Assembly: GCF_000292915.1 (NCBI RefSeq)
Contig: NC_018513.1
Location: 62,001 to 126,000 of the forward strand
Length of the DNA: 64,000 nucleotides
Direction of reading: 5' to 3'
Origin: Burkholderia cepacia GG4
GTDB taxonomy: Bacteria > Pseudomonadota > Gammaproteobacteria > Burkholderiales > Burkholderiaceae
Below are positions 10,974 to 19,384 of the stretch, piece by piece. Position 1 is the stretch's first letter. Every line of letters starts with the position of its first letter. The notes beneath the pieces were generated by a model. It had not been told where the DNA came from, ran no database searches, and saw nothing but the letters and a program-made list of their open reading frames with translations. The translations under genes and the position numbers were made by a program.

Positions 10974-12470
10974 TCAGTGCGTCGGTGCGGCGGCCGGCGT
11001 CTCGCTGACCGGCTTCTGGGTGCGCTCGGCGAGCGGCACCCGAACCACGAAGCGCGAGCCGCCTTCCGACGCATCCTCGTACGACACCGTGCCGCCGTGC
11101 ATCGCGATGATGTCGTGCACGATCGCAAGGCCGAGCCCGGCGCCTGTTTCGACGCCGTTGCCGCTTTGCGCATCGCCGCGGAAGAAGCGCTTGAACAGGT
11201 CGGCCTGCTGGTTCGCGGGCACGCCCGGGCCGTTGTCCTCGACGACGATCTCGGCTGCCGGCAGGCCGTCCTCGAGCATCCCGCGCGCGACGTTCACCGT
11301 GATCCGCGCACCGTCCGGCCGTGCGAGCGGCACGTATTTCAGCGCATTGTCGAGCAGGTTCGCGATCACTTCGCGCAGCAGCACGGGGTTGCCGCGCACG
11401 TTCAGCGTTTCGTCTTCGCCCGGATCGTCGCTGCGCTGGAAGCCGAGGTCGACATGTGACGCGAGCGCGCGCGGCACCCATTCGGCGCCGGTCTCGAACG
11501 CCATCGCTGCCAGGTCGACGTCGACGAACCGCGCGGCCTGTTCACCCGGCTCCGCGCGCGCGAGCGACAGCAGCTGGTTCGACAGCCGCACCGCGCGGTC
11601 GGCGGCCGCGCGCAGTTCGCGCACGGCGGTGTAGGTCTGCTGCGGGTCGCGCGCGACGGCCGCCTGCTCGGCATGCAGTTTCACGGCCGTGAGCGGCGTG
11701 CGCAGCTGGTGCGCGGCGTCGGCGATGAACTTGCGCTGCGCGTCGAGCGCGGTCTTCAGGCGGCCGAGCAGTGCGTTCATCGCGCTCGTCAGCGGCCGGA
11801 TCTCGAGCGGCACGTCGGTTTCGTCGACCGGTTCCAGCGACGTGTGGGTCTGCCGGTTCAGCGAATCGGCGAGATGGGTGAGCGGGCCGAGCTGCTGGTT
11901 CACGACGCGCCACACGATGCCCCAGCCCGCGAGCAGCAGCAGCAGCAGCGGCATCATGATCGCGACGAGGAATTCGGCCGCGATCCGGTAGCGGTGCCGC
12001 ACCGGCTGCGCGACCTCGACCACCATCGGCCGGCCGCCCTCGACCTCGTCGACGCGCACCTGCGCGACCCGCACCGCGCGGTTGTCGTACTCGGCCTCGA
12101 ACACGTACGCGTGATGCATGCGGCGCACGTTGATGCCGCGTAGCGGCAGCTTCGGGTCGCCGGCGAGTTCCTGTTCGCCGTCGCTGATCCGGTAGATCAG
12201 CGCCTCGGCCGGATCGGAGAACATCGCCTGCGCGAGCGGCGGCACCGTGAACGGCGCGTCGGGGCCGGCGATCTGGATCTGTTTGGAGATGGCGGTCGCG
12301 AGATCGGCGAGCGAGCGGTCGATCACGTGTTGCGTGTATTGCCACGCGAGCCAGTAGGCAATCAGGCCGCTCATCAGCGCGAGCATCGACAGCGGTGCGG
12401 CGAGGCGCCGGAGCAGCGAGCGGCGCAGGCTGGTGGTGACAGCCGGATCAGGAGACATTTCGACGGGCAA
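10974..12470 (-). CDS. Sensor histidine kinase (TctE/QseC type)
   Basis: This 498-residue membrane kinase has, in order: a first membrane span (about residues 25-47); a periplasmic two-component sensor N-terminal domain; a second span (about 165-190); a HAMP-like linker; the phosphoacceptor H box FIADAAHQLRTPL; the N box NLLDNALKY; and the ATP-lid motifs DNGPGVP and GAGLGLAIV. It autophosphorylates on the H-box histidine and passes the phosphate to the response regulator encoded 104 bp upstream in the same direction. The kinase resembles TctE and QseC, but no tricarboxylate transporter genes adjoin it, so the signal is unknown. Confidence 0.93.
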   Translation of the reverse strand: MPVEMSPDPAVTTSLRRSLLRRLAAPLSMLALMSGLIAYWLAWQYTQHVIDRSLADLATAISKQIQIAGPDAPFTVPPLAQAMFSDPAEALIYRISDGEQELAGDPKLPLRGINVRRMHHAYVFEAEYDNRAVRVAQVRVDEVEGGRPMVVEVAQPVRHRYRIAAEFLVAIMMPLLLLLLAGWGIVWRVVNQQLGPLTHLADSLNRQTHTSLEPVDETDVPLEIRPLTSAMNALLGRLKTALDAQRKFIADAAHQLRTPLTAVKLHAEQAAVARDPQQTYTAVRELRAAADRAVRLSNQLLSLARAEPGEQAARFVDVDLAAMAFETGAEWVPRALASHVDLGFQRSDDPGEDETLNVRGNPVLLREVIANLLDNALKYVPLARPDGARITVNVARGMLEDGLPAAEIVVEDNGPGVPANQQADLFKRFFRGDAQSGNGVETGAGLGLAIVHDIIAMHGGTVSYEDASEGGSRFVVRVPLAERTQKPVSETPAAAPTH

Positions 12471-12574
12471 ATGGATAAGCGCCGCTCACGGGGAGCGGCG
12501 CGGTCGTGCGTCGGACGGCGACGCGGGCAGGGCGGCTCGCCGGCGGCACGCGGCCGGCCGGCGTGCGGCGCCGC

Positions 12575-13267
12575 TCAGACGCTCGCCGTCTGGCGGATTT
12601 CCTGCAGCAGGTAGCCGAAGCCGCGCACCGTGACGATTTCGACACGGCACTGCTCGAGTTTCTTGCGCACGCGGTGCACGTAGACTTCGATCGCGGTGTC
12701 GCCGAGATCGCCGCCGAAGTGCGTGAGGTGATCCTGCAGCTGGGCCTTGCTGACGACGCGGCCGTGGCGCAGCAGCAGCATTTCGAGCACCGCGAATTCG
12801 CGCGGCGACAGTTCGAGCGGCTTGTCATCGTTGAAGATGCGGCGATCGACGCCCGACAGGCGGACGCCGCCGAGCGACACTTCCGGACGCGGCATGTCGC
12901 TGTGCGGGCCGCTGCGGCGCATCACCGCGCGGATGCGCGCTTCGAGCTCGGCCGGCTCGAACGGCTTGAGCATGTAGTCGTCGGCGCCGGAGTTCAGGCC
13001 CTGGATCCGGTCGTTCAGTTCGTCGCGTGCGGTCAGCACGATGACGGGCGTGTGGCGGTTGGTCTGGCGGAAACGCGTGAGCAGCGTCATCCCGTCGATG
13101 CCCGGCAGGCCGAGATCGAGGATCACGAGTTCGTGGCGGTTTTGCGCCAGCGCCTGTTCGGCAAAAATGCCGTCATGCACCATGTCGACGGTGAAGCCAG
13201 CCTGTTCGAGGCTGCTCTGGATACCGCGTGCGATGGGGCGGTCGTCTTCGATCAGAAGGAGTCGCAT
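12575..13267 (-). CDS. OmpR/PhoB-family response regulator (TctD/QseB type)
   Basis: This 230-residue regulator has a receiver domain (residues 1-115) with acidic pocket E7-D8-D9, phosphoacceptor D51 in LDLGLPG, and the conserved T and K positions (VLTARDE, KPFEP). A winged-helix DNA-binding domain follows (about 130-225), with LSPREFAVLEMLLLRHGRVVS and VRGFGYLL. It is the partner of the histidine kinase encoded just downstream. It is transcribed divergently from the small DUF3717 gene. Confidence 0.94.
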   Translation of the reverse strand: MRLLLIEDDRPIARGIQSSLEQAGFTVDMVHDGIFAEQALAQNRHELVILDLGLPGIDGMTLLTRFRQTNRHTPVIVLTARDELNDRIQGLNSGADDYMLKPFEPAELEARIRAVMRRSGPHSDMPRPEVSLGGVRLSGVDRRIFNDDKPLELSPREFAVLEMLLLRHGRVVSKAQLQDHLTHFGGDLGDTAIEVYVHRVRKKLEQCRVEIVTVRGFGYLLQEIRQTASV

Positions 13268-13389
13268 GAAGTTCGCTCAAGTACAATGGGTTGGCGGTTC
13301 AGGCACGCGGACAGCACGACGCCGTTTCCACAGGGGCGCCGCATCGCCTGACATCAAGCATGGCGGCCAGCGAACGATTAAATCCAATC

Positions 13390-13620
13390 ATGTCCGATAT
13401 TTCGATCCACGACCTCGAAGCCGCGATCAATTTCTGGCGCGCCCGCTCGCCATCGAGCGGCGACGAACTCAAACTCTGCGAAGAGGCCAGCGCGCTCTCC
13501 AAGCCGTATGCGCTGCTGATTGTACAGCGCGGAAGCGCGCTGCAACTGGAAGGTTTGGACCCCAAGGCGCGGAAAGCGTACGAGACTTACGCGCGCCTTA
13601 AGGATGGCTTGGAAAGCTGA
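13390..13620 (+). CDS. DUF3717-type small protein of unknown function
   Basis: This protein of 76 residues begins MSDISIHDLEAAINFWRARS and is predicted to be soluble and helical, with no signal peptide or membrane span. From memory this is the DUF3717 family, common in Burkholderiaceae and without a known role. ATG 13390 begins the conserved region; no strong Shine-Dalgarno is visible. It is divergent from the response regulator gene. Confidence 0.75.
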   Translation: MSDISIHDLEAAINFWRARSPSSGDELKLCEEASALSKPYALLIVQRGSALQLEGLDPKARKAYETYARLKDGLES

Positions 13621-13712
13621 AGGCTTTCGCTGAGTACATCCTAGGAAACGTTCAGCGAAATGAAAAGTTGACGCGCCGCGCGTCGAAAGCCGCGCGGCGG
13701 TAGAGGGAACGC

Positions 13713-14021
13713 TCAGGCGGCCGGCTGGGTATGCGTGCACACCTGGTCGATGAACTGCGCGAGCGCGATATCGCGCTCGGTCAGCCCGTCCGCATCGTGG
13801 GTCGACAGCGTCACGTCGACGCGGTTATACACGTTGAACCATTCCGGATGGTGGTTCATTTCCTGCGCCTTGATCGCGACGCGCGTCATGAAGCCGAAGG
13901 CTTCGTTGAAATCGGCGAAGCGCAGGCTGCGCTGGATCGCGTCGCGGCCCGGCACGGCCGTCCAGTGGGGCAGGCCTTCGAGCCGGGTCTTGCGTTCTTC
14001 TGATGTGAGCTTGTGGATCAT
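13713..14021 (-). CDS. phhB: Pterin-4-alpha-carbinolamine dehydratase
   Basis: This 102-residue protein has the PCD/DCoH signature: [19 protein letters not shown] followed by STHD, with the catalytic histidine pair in NHHPEW. It dehydrates the 4a-carbinolamine formed by phenylalanine hydroxylase, so that the tetrahydropterin cofactor can be recycled. The ATG at 14021 has GAGGTG just upstream. It lies 169 bp downstream of phhA on the same strand, the expected partner gene. The gap holds a strong palindrome and a short tandem repeat. Confidence 0.95.
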   Translation of the reverse strand: MIHKLTSEERKTRLEGLPHWTAVPGRDAIQRSLRFADFNEAFGFMTRVAIKAQEMNHHPEWFNVYNRVDVTLSTHDADGLTERDIALAQFIDQVCTHTQPAA

Positions 14022-14109
14022 GTTGCACCTCGTTCGGTAACGGCGCCCGGGCGCGGGCAACGCCGCGCGGCAAAGCCGGTACCGGTCATTGTTTCATAGT
14101 TGTGGGACA

Positions 14110-14166
14110 GGCATCCGGCGACGGGCATCCGGCGACGGGCGTCCGGCCGCGGGCGCCCGCGGCCGG
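14110..14166. repeat. Short tandem repeat and 24-bp perfect palindrome between phhA and phhB
   Basis: Three degenerate copies of a 14-15-bp unit related to GGGCATCCGGCGAC lie at 14110-14150. A perfect dyad with arms CCGGCCGCGGGC and GCCCGCGGCCGG lies at 14143-14166. No T run follows on either strand. Confidence 0.7.
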
Positions 14167-14190
14167 ATCGTGCCGGCATGGCCCGGTGCG

Positions 14191-15084
14191 TCACGCGTCG
14201 GCGTCGTCCGTCCAGCCTTCGCCCGTGCCGCGATGCAGCACGCGGTCGCTGTCGACGACCGCGCCGGCCGGGAATTCGGGCAGCCGGGCCAGCCGGTCGG
14301 CCAGCGCACGGCCGTCGACGTCGGCGAGCGCGAACAACTGCGCGAAATCGTCGATCACGAAGTAGGTCTTCTGGAACGTGTCGATCCGGTACTTCGTGCG
14401 CATCACGCGCTCGAGGTCGAAGCCGAGCCGGTTCGGCGCCGCGCTTTCCAGGCTATACAGGCTCTCGCCCTTGCTCGACACGATCCCGGCACCGTAGATC
14501 GACAGCCCGTTCGTGCCGTTCGGGTCGCGGATCAGCCCGAATTCCACCGTATACCAGTAGAGGCGCGCGAGCCGCGCGAGCGCCGCTTCGTCGTCGGCGA
14601 CCGCCAGCGCGGTGCGGCCGTATGCCTGCATGTAGTCGGCGAACACCGGCTCGATCAGCAGCGGCACGTGGCCAAACAGATCGTGGAAGCAGTCGGGTTC
14701 CTGCAGGTAGTCGAGCTGGTCCGGGCGGCGCATCCACCAGGTGACCGGAAAACGCCGGTTCGCAAGGTGCTCGAAGAACACGCGATCGGGCACCAGGCCG
14801 GGCACCGCGACGATCTCCCAGCCCGTTGCTGGCTTCAACTGGCGGTTCACGTCGGCGAACGACGGCACGCGGTCGGCCGGCAGGTCGATCTTCCCGAGCC
14901 CGGTGACGAATGCGTCGCACGCGCGCCCGCGCAGCAGCGCCGACTGGCGCGCGTAGAGCTGCTGCCACACCGCGTGGTCGACCTGGCCGTAGCGTTCGAG
15001 CGGCTGGTCGATGGTGAAATCGGCGCGGGTTTCGAGGCCCGCGTCGAACTGCTCCTGCAGTTTCGCGGTGACGACGGTGGACAT
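14191..15084 (-). CDS. phhA: Phenylalanine-4-hydroxylase
   Basis: This 297-residue bacterial aromatic amino acid hydroxylase converts phenylalanine to tyrosine with O2 and tetrahydropterin. The non-heme iron ligands are visible as H134 and H139 in CFHDLFGHVP and E181 in YWYTVEFGL. The pterin and substrate segments PFTW-like FPVTWWMRRPDQLDYLQEPD precede them. The length matches single-domain bacterial enzymes, which lack the mammalian regulatory domain. The start MSTVVTAKLQ at 15084 is preferred; longer in-frame starts add residues unlike the family. It is divergent from an Lrp-type regulator gene across a perfect dyad, which probably controls it. Confidence 0.96.
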   Translation of the reverse strand: MSTVVTAKLQEQFDAGLETRADFTIDQPLERYGQVDHAVWQQLYARQSALLRGRACDAFVTGLGKIDLPADRVPSFADVNRQLKPATGWEIVAVPGLVPDRVFFEHLANRRFPVTWWMRRPDQLDYLQEPDCFHDLFGHVPLLIEPVFADYMQAYGRTALAVADDEAALARLARLYWYTVEFGLIRDPNGTNGLSIYGAGIVSSKGESLYSLESAAPNRLGFDLERVMRTKYRIDTFQKTYFVIDDFAQLFALADVDGRALADRLARLPEFPAGAVVDSDRVLHRGTGEGWTDDADA

Positions 15085-15172
15085 GATCAGGCTCTGCACG
15101 CTGTGGTTGGGAACCATGCAAGTGTAGAGCGGCCGGCGTGCGGAATGGGCGCAAAGATGGCGTGGATTTGCT

Positions 15173-15199
15173 TTTTGATGCGATAATCTCGCATCAAAA
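15173..15199. promoter_or_regulatory. Perfect 27-bp dyad, likely operator between phhA and the Lrp-type gene
   Basis: The arms TTTTGATGCGA and TCGCATCAAAA are exact reverse complements around a five-base TAATC centre. The site lies 25 bp upstream of the Lrp-type ATG and 89 bp upstream of phhA. Lrp/AsnC proteins commonly bind such AT-flanked dyads next to their own gene. Confidence 0.75.
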
Positions 15200-15223
15200 C
15201 AGGAATCAATGCGGAGAATACTC

Positions 15224-15709
15224 ATGCTTGAACTCGATCACTTCGATCTCGCGCTTCTGGACGTGCTGCAGCGCTTCGGCCGCGCGACGCACCAGCAGCT
15301 CGGCGAGGAAGTGCCGCTGTCGCCGTCGCAGATCGGCCGGCGGCTGCAGCGGCTCGAGGCGGCGGGCGTGATCGAAGGCTATCGCGTGATGCTGCGTCCC
15401 GAAAAGCTCGGGCTCGGCGTCACCGCGTTCACGAGCCTGAAGCTCAAGCACCATGGCGATTCGATCATCGAGCAGTTCCAGCAGCAGATCGACGTGCTGC
15501 CCGAGGTGCTCGAATGCCACGCGGTGGTCGGTGACGCCGACTACCTGCTGCGGATCGTCGCGCCCGACCTGAATGCGCTGTCGCAGTTCGTGATGAAGAA
15601 GCTGATGCGCGTGCCGGGAGTCGACAGCGTGCGCTCGAACATCGTGCTGACGACCTTCAAGCGCAACGGCGCGCTGCCGCTCGCGCACCTGGCGCCCGGC
15701 GCTGCGTGA
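15224..15709 (+). CDS. Lrp/AsnC-family transcriptional regulator
   Basis: This 161-residue protein has an N-terminal helix-turn-helix (about residues 5-60: LALLDVLQRFGRATHQQLGE, then SQIGRRLQRLEAAGVI). It also has a C-terminal RAM ligand-binding and oligomerisation domain (HAVVGDADYLLRIVAPDL). Divergent placement next to phhA suggests that it is an aromatic-amino-acid-responsive activator of phhA-phhB (inference). ATG 15224 follows GGAGAA; an ATG-like start at 15209 would add five residues without a better site. Confidence 0.93.
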   Translation: MLELDHFDLALLDVLQRFGRATHQQLGEEVPLSPSQIGRRLQRLEAAGVIEGYRVMLRPEKLGLGVTAFTSLKLKHHGDSIIEQFQQQIDVLPEVLECHAVVGDADYLLRIVAPDLNALSQFVMKKLMRVPGVDSVRSNIVLTTFKRNGALPLAHLAPGAA

Positions 15710-15763
15710 TGCGCTGGCCGGGCCGGCGGCGGGGCGCAAGGTCCCGCTGCGGATAGGGCTGGA

Positions 15764-16297
15764 TCAGGTCGCTACGTGCTGCGTGTCGGCGTTCAGCAGG
15801 TCGACGTAGGCGACCGCGACGAGATCCTCCTGCGCGACGCCGAGCTTCGCGAACACGTCGTGCGCCTCGGCTTCGCCGCCGGCTTCGTCGTCGTCGGGGC
15901 CGAGCACGACCTCCAGTTCGATGAAGTCGCCGAGGCCGTCGACGCGGTCGAGGTGGATGCGCGTGCGGCCGACGAGGTACACGTGTCGTTCCTTCGTCAC
16001 GATTCCGCGCGTGGTCAGCGCGGTGGCGAGCAGCGAATGCATCGCGTCCGGGTTCGTGACCGGGCTGCGCGTGTAGTACGACGCCTTCGGGCCATCGCGG
16101 TCGTCGCGCTGGTAGAAGATCAGTTCGGCCGGCGTGCCGTCCTCGAAGCGGCGCAGCTTCAGCCGGCCGCGCGGCACGTCATAGAAGAAATCCTGCTGGC
16201 GGTAGAAGAGCGGCGCTTCGGTCGCGAGCGTCGCCGCACGTTCGCGCAGCTGGTCGAATTCGCGGGCGCGGGCTTTGATCTCGATGTTGCGGGCCAT
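15764..16297 (-). CDS. CYTH-domain protein (class IV adenylate cyclase-like)
   Basis: This 177-residue protein starts ARNIEIKAR, the first strand of the CYTH (CyaB/thiamine triphosphatase) tunnel fold. Later strands carry the expected charged residues (RLKLRRF, ELIFYQRDD, KASYY, RIHLDRVDGLGDFIELEVVL). The family's ExExK motif reads NxExK here, a known variant in CyaB-like proteins. CYTH enzymes bind triphosphates with divalent metal and act as adenylate cyclases, triphosphatases or unknown hydrolases, so the reaction is uncertain. The start at 16297 has GGAGAC upstream. Confidence 0.82.
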   Translation of the reverse strand: MARNIEIKARAREFDQLRERAATLATEAPLFYRQQDFFYDVPRGRLKLRRFEDGTPAELIFYQRDDRDGPKASYYTRSPVTNPDAMHSLLATALTTRGIVTKERHVYLVGRTRIHLDRVDGLGDFIELEVVLGPDDDEAGGEAEAHDVFAKLGVAQEDLVAVAYVDLLNADTQHVAT

Positions 16298-16535
16298 GCG
16301 GGTCTCCATCAATCAGGGGTCTCGCGGTGTGCGAACGGACAATCTAGCAAAAAGCCCGCGATGATGGCGTGACGAGCGGCGGCGGCGTGGCGAAGCGGCG
16401 CGACGCGGGTGTTTCGGGTCCGCCCGAGGTCACGATTTCTCGCGTGGCTGCAGGTCGACGATTGGTCAGCCGCCGCGCGTTAGCCGCCGAAGCCCGGTGC
16501 GCGGCCGGCCGCAGCGACATCGGCATCAGCAGCAC

Positions 16536-17435
16536 TCATATTGCCCACTGGGTCTCGATCAATCGGAGCGCGGCCGCGATCGCGGGTTCGTCGCGTCGTT
16601 CGGCAAGCGTCACGAATGTCAGTTCGGTCGGCACCGTCACACGTTCGACGATCGTCAGCGCATGCGCGTGCGCTTCGGCCAGCGCGGTCGAGTCGCGCGC
16701 GAGCGTCAGCCCGATCCCCGATTTGACGAGGTCGAGCATCGACTGCTCCTGGTCGACTTCGGCGACCTTCACCGGTTGCGCACCGGCCGCCGCGAACAGC
16801 CGCGACAGCAGCCGGTGATGGGCGGACGCCGGCGGCGTCCAGATCCACGGCAGCGCGGCGAGTGCGCGCCAGTCGTGTGCGCGCTGCACCCGCTCCTTCC
16901 AGCCGGCCGGTGCGAGCACGCGATACTGGAAATGCGTGAGCGTGACGGTGTGGAACAGCGCGTCGTCGCGCGGATCGTCGTCGTCGGGCCGGCCGATGTA
17001 GTAGCCGACATCCAGTGCCTGCGCGCGCACCTGTTCGAGCACCCAGCCCGACATTCCGTGCCTTAGCGCGGTCTCGATCTGCGGATGGGTCTCGACCAGC
17101 GCGCGCAGGAAGCCGCCGAGCCGCAGGAAGCCCGGGTCGAGGATCGTGCCGATCCGCAGCCGGCCGCGCACCTCGTGCCGCAGCGCAGCAGCGGCGCGCT
17201 GCACGTCGGCGGCCGCGGCGAGCGCGCGCTCCGCGTGCGGCAACAGCGTCTGGCCGTCGCGGGTGAGCGCGAGCCCGCGCGACATGCGCGTGAACAGCCT
17301 GACGCCGAGCGTTTCCTGCAGATGCTTGATCTGCAGGCTGACGGCCGGCTGAGTCAGGTGCAGCTGCGCGGCGGCGCGCGTCAGGTTGCCTTCGCGTGCG
17401 ACCGTCGCGAACGCGCGGAGCAAGGTGAGATCCAT
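16536..17435 (-). CDS. LysR-family transcriptional regulator
   Basis: This 299-residue LTTR has an N-terminal winged helix-turn-helix (MDLTLLRAFATVAREGNLTRAA, then LHLTQPAVSLQIKHLQETLG) and a periplasmic-binding-protein-like effector domain from about residue 90. It is divergent from the GMC oxidoreductase gene 263 bp away, which it may regulate (inference from arrangement). The start at 17435 gives the standard MDLTLL beginning; upstream in-frame codons add a non-conserved tail. Confidence 0.92.
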   Translation of the reverse strand: MDLTLLRAFATVAREGNLTRAAAQLHLTQPAVSLQIKHLQETLGVRLFTRMSRGLALTRDGQTLLPHAERALAAAADVQRAAAALRHEVRGRLRIGTILDPGFLRLGGFLRALVETHPQIETALRHGMSGWVLEQVRAQALDVGYYIGRPDDDDPRDDALFHTVTLTHFQYRVLAPAGWKERVQRAHDWRALAALPWIWTPPASAHHRLLSRLFAAAGAQPVKVAEVDQEQSMLDLVKSGIGLTLARDSTALAEAHAHALTIVERVTVPTELTFVTLAERRDEPAIAAALRLIETQWAI

Positions 17436-17594
17436 CGTCGTGATATGAGCGCAGCTTATAACGCAGTTCAGCATAACTCATTGGATCGGTGGCCGGTGGC
17501 CGGAGTACGCTTCATCGGTCGTGTCGCTCGCGACGCACTATGCTGAAAACGACGCGTGGGGCCGCACCGCGCGGTGCACAAAACAAGGCGCTTT

Positions 17595-17637
17595 GCATGG
17601 GACCCGAGTAAGCGCTAAAGCAATAACTCGGGTCGAC
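17595..17637 (+). repeat. Leader hairpin element, upstream copy
   Basis: This is the first of two 43-bp copies 49 bp apart, beginning GCATGGGA and ending GGGTCGAC. The outer stem ACCCGAGT/ACTCGGGT is intact, but the inner stem has mismatches. It lacks the AGGAG that follows the second copy. Confidence 0.8.
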
Positions 17638-17643
17638 CGCGAA

Positions 17644-17691
17644 GCATGGGACCCGAGTAAGTGCTAAAGCACTAACTCGGGTCGACAGGAG
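17644..17691 (+). promoter_or_regulatory. Leader hairpin element carrying the Shine-Dalgarno of the GMC gene
   Basis: GCATGGGA is followed by a stem-loop with outer arms ACCCGAGT/ACTCGGGT, inner arms AGTGC/GCACT and loop TAAA. It ends TCGACAGGAG eight bases before the GTG start. The same layout and the same 3' end occur before atpC at 44483-44530. Confidence 0.8.
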
Positions 17692-17698
17692 ACACGTT

Positions 17699-19384
17699 GT
17701 GACTACTCAACGCACGCTCGAGGGCGAATTCGACTACGTGATCGTCGGTGCCGGCACCGCGGGCTGCGTGCTCGCGAATCGCCTGACCGAGGATCCCGAC
17801 ATCCGCGTGCTGCTGCTCGAAGCGGGTGGCAAGGACGACTATCACTGGATCCACATCCCGGTCGGCTACCTGTACTGCATCGGCAATCCGCGCACCGACT
17901 GGCTGTACAAGACCCAGCCCGAAGCGGCGCTCAACGGCCGCGTGCTGTCGTATCCGCGCGGGCGCGTGCTCGGCGGCTGCTCGTCGATCAACGGGATGAT
18001 CTACATGCGCGGCCAGCGCGAGGATTACGACAGCTGGGCGCAGGAAACCGGAGACGCCGGCTGGTCGTGGGACAGCGTGCTGCCGATCTTCAAGCGCAGC
18101 GAGGATCATCACGCGGGCGCGAGCGACGCGCACGGCGCGGGCGGCGAATGGCGCGTCGAGCAGCAGCGGCTGCGTTGGGAGATCCTCGAATCGTTCGCGC
18201 AGGCCGCACAGCAGACGGGCATTCCGGCGACCGACGACTTCAACCGCGGCGACAATTCCGGGGTCGGCTATTTCGAGGTGAACCAGAAGCGCGGCGTGCG
18301 CTGGAATACGTCGAAGGCGTTCCTGCGGCCCGCGATGACGCGACCGAACCTGACCGTGATCACCGGCGCGCAGGCGCAGCGCGTGATCTTCGACGGGCGG
18401 CGCGCGGTCGGCGTCGAATACCACGGCGGCGGCACCGACTACGTCGCGCGCGCCCGCGCCGAAGTGCTGCTCACATCCGGGGCGGTGAATTCGCCGCAGT
18501 TGCTCGAACTGTCGGGCATCGGCGCGGGCGCACGGCTGCAGGCGCTCGGCATCGACGTCGTGCAGGACCTGCCCGGCGTCGGCGAAAACCTGCAGGATCA
18601 CCTGCAATTGCGGATGGCGTTTCGCGTCGAAGGCGTGCGCACGTTGAACACGCTGTCGGCGCACTGGTGGGGCAAGCTGATGATCGGCGCCGAATATGCG
18701 CTGCTGCAACGGGGGCCGATGTCGATGGCGCCGTCGCAGCTCGGCGCGTTCGCGAAGTCCGATCCGGACGATCCCGCGCTCACGCGCCCCGATCTCGAAT
18801 ACCACGTGCAGCCGCTGTCGCTCGAGCGCTTCGGCGAGCCGCTGCACGACTTCAACGCATTTACCGCATCCGTTTGCCATCTGCGGCCGAGCTCGCGCGG
18901 CAGCGTGCATATTGCAAGCCCCGATACGGGTGCGGCACCCGCGATCGCACCGAATTACCTGTCGACCGATCACGATCGTCAGGTCGCCGCGAACGCGCTG
19001 CGCCTCACGCGCCGGATCGCGTCGGCACCGGCGCTCGCGCGCTACCGTCCGGAGGAAATCCTGCCGGGCACGCAGTATCGGACCGAAGCCGAACTGATCG
19101 AAGCGGCGGGCGCGGTCGGCACGACGATCTTCCATCCGGTCGGCACGTGCCGGATGGGGCGCGCGGACGACGAGCGCGCCGTGGTCGACAGCCGGCTGCG
19201 CGTGCGCGGGATCGCCGGGCTGCGGATCGTCGACGCATCGGTGATGCCGTTCATTACGTCGGGCAACACGAATTCACCGACGCTGATGATCGCCGAGCGT
19301 GCGAGCGACATGATTCGCGCCGATCGTCGCGCGGCGCACGAAGCGACGCAGGTGCGCACGGAAGCCGCCGTGACGTCGGCATGA
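17699..19384 (+). CDS. GMC-family FAD-dependent oxidoreductase (choline dehydrogenase-like)
   Basis: This 561-residue protein is a GMC oxidoreductase. The FAD-binding fold YVIVGAGTAGCVLANRL is at residues 12-28, GMC signature 1 is near RGRVLGGCSSINGMIYMRG, signature 2 is SGAVNSPQLLELSGIG, and the active-site histidine region is HPVGTCRMG. The family oxidises alcohols with FAD and passes electrons to an acceptor; choline, other alcohols or aldehydes are possible substrates. No betaine genes adjoin it, so betA is not assigned. The start is GTG at 17699, eight bases after AGGAG. The duplicated hairpin leader upstream is unusual. Confidence 0.92.
   Translation: MTTQRTLEGEFDYVIVGAGTAGCVLANRLTEDPDIRVLLLEAGGKDDYHWIHIPVGYLYCIGNPRTDWLYKTQPEAALNGRVLSYPRGRVLGGCSSINGMIYMRGQREDYDSWAQETGDAGWSWDSVLPIFKRSEDHHAGASDAHGAGGEWRVEQQRLRWEILESFAQAAQQTGIPATDDFNRGDNSGVGYFEVNQKRGVRWNTSKAFLRPAMTRPNLTVITGAQAQRVIFDGRRAVGVEYHGGGTDYVARARAEVLLTSGAVNSPQLLELSGIGAGARLQALGIDVVQDLPGVGENLQDHLQLRMAFRVEGVRTLNTLSAHWWGKLMIGAEYALLQRGPMSMAPSQLGAFAKSDPDDPALTRPDLEYHVQPLSLERFGEPLHDFNAFTASVCHLRPSSRGSVHIASPDTGAAPAIAPNYLSTDHDRQVAANALRLTRRIASAPALARYRPEEILPGTQYRTEAELIEAAGAVGTTIFHPVGTCRMGRADDERAVVDSRLRVRGIAGLRIVDASVMPFITSGNTNSPTLMIAERASDMIRADRRAAHEATQVRTEAAVTSA

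Noticed and set aside
10974..13267. Naming the two-component pair qseBC or tctDE
   Set aside because: Similarity is to the whole subfamily; no flanking genes identify the signal.
17699..19384. Naming the GMC gene betA
   Set aside because: No betB, betI or betT neighbours, and GMC members of this length act on many alcohols.
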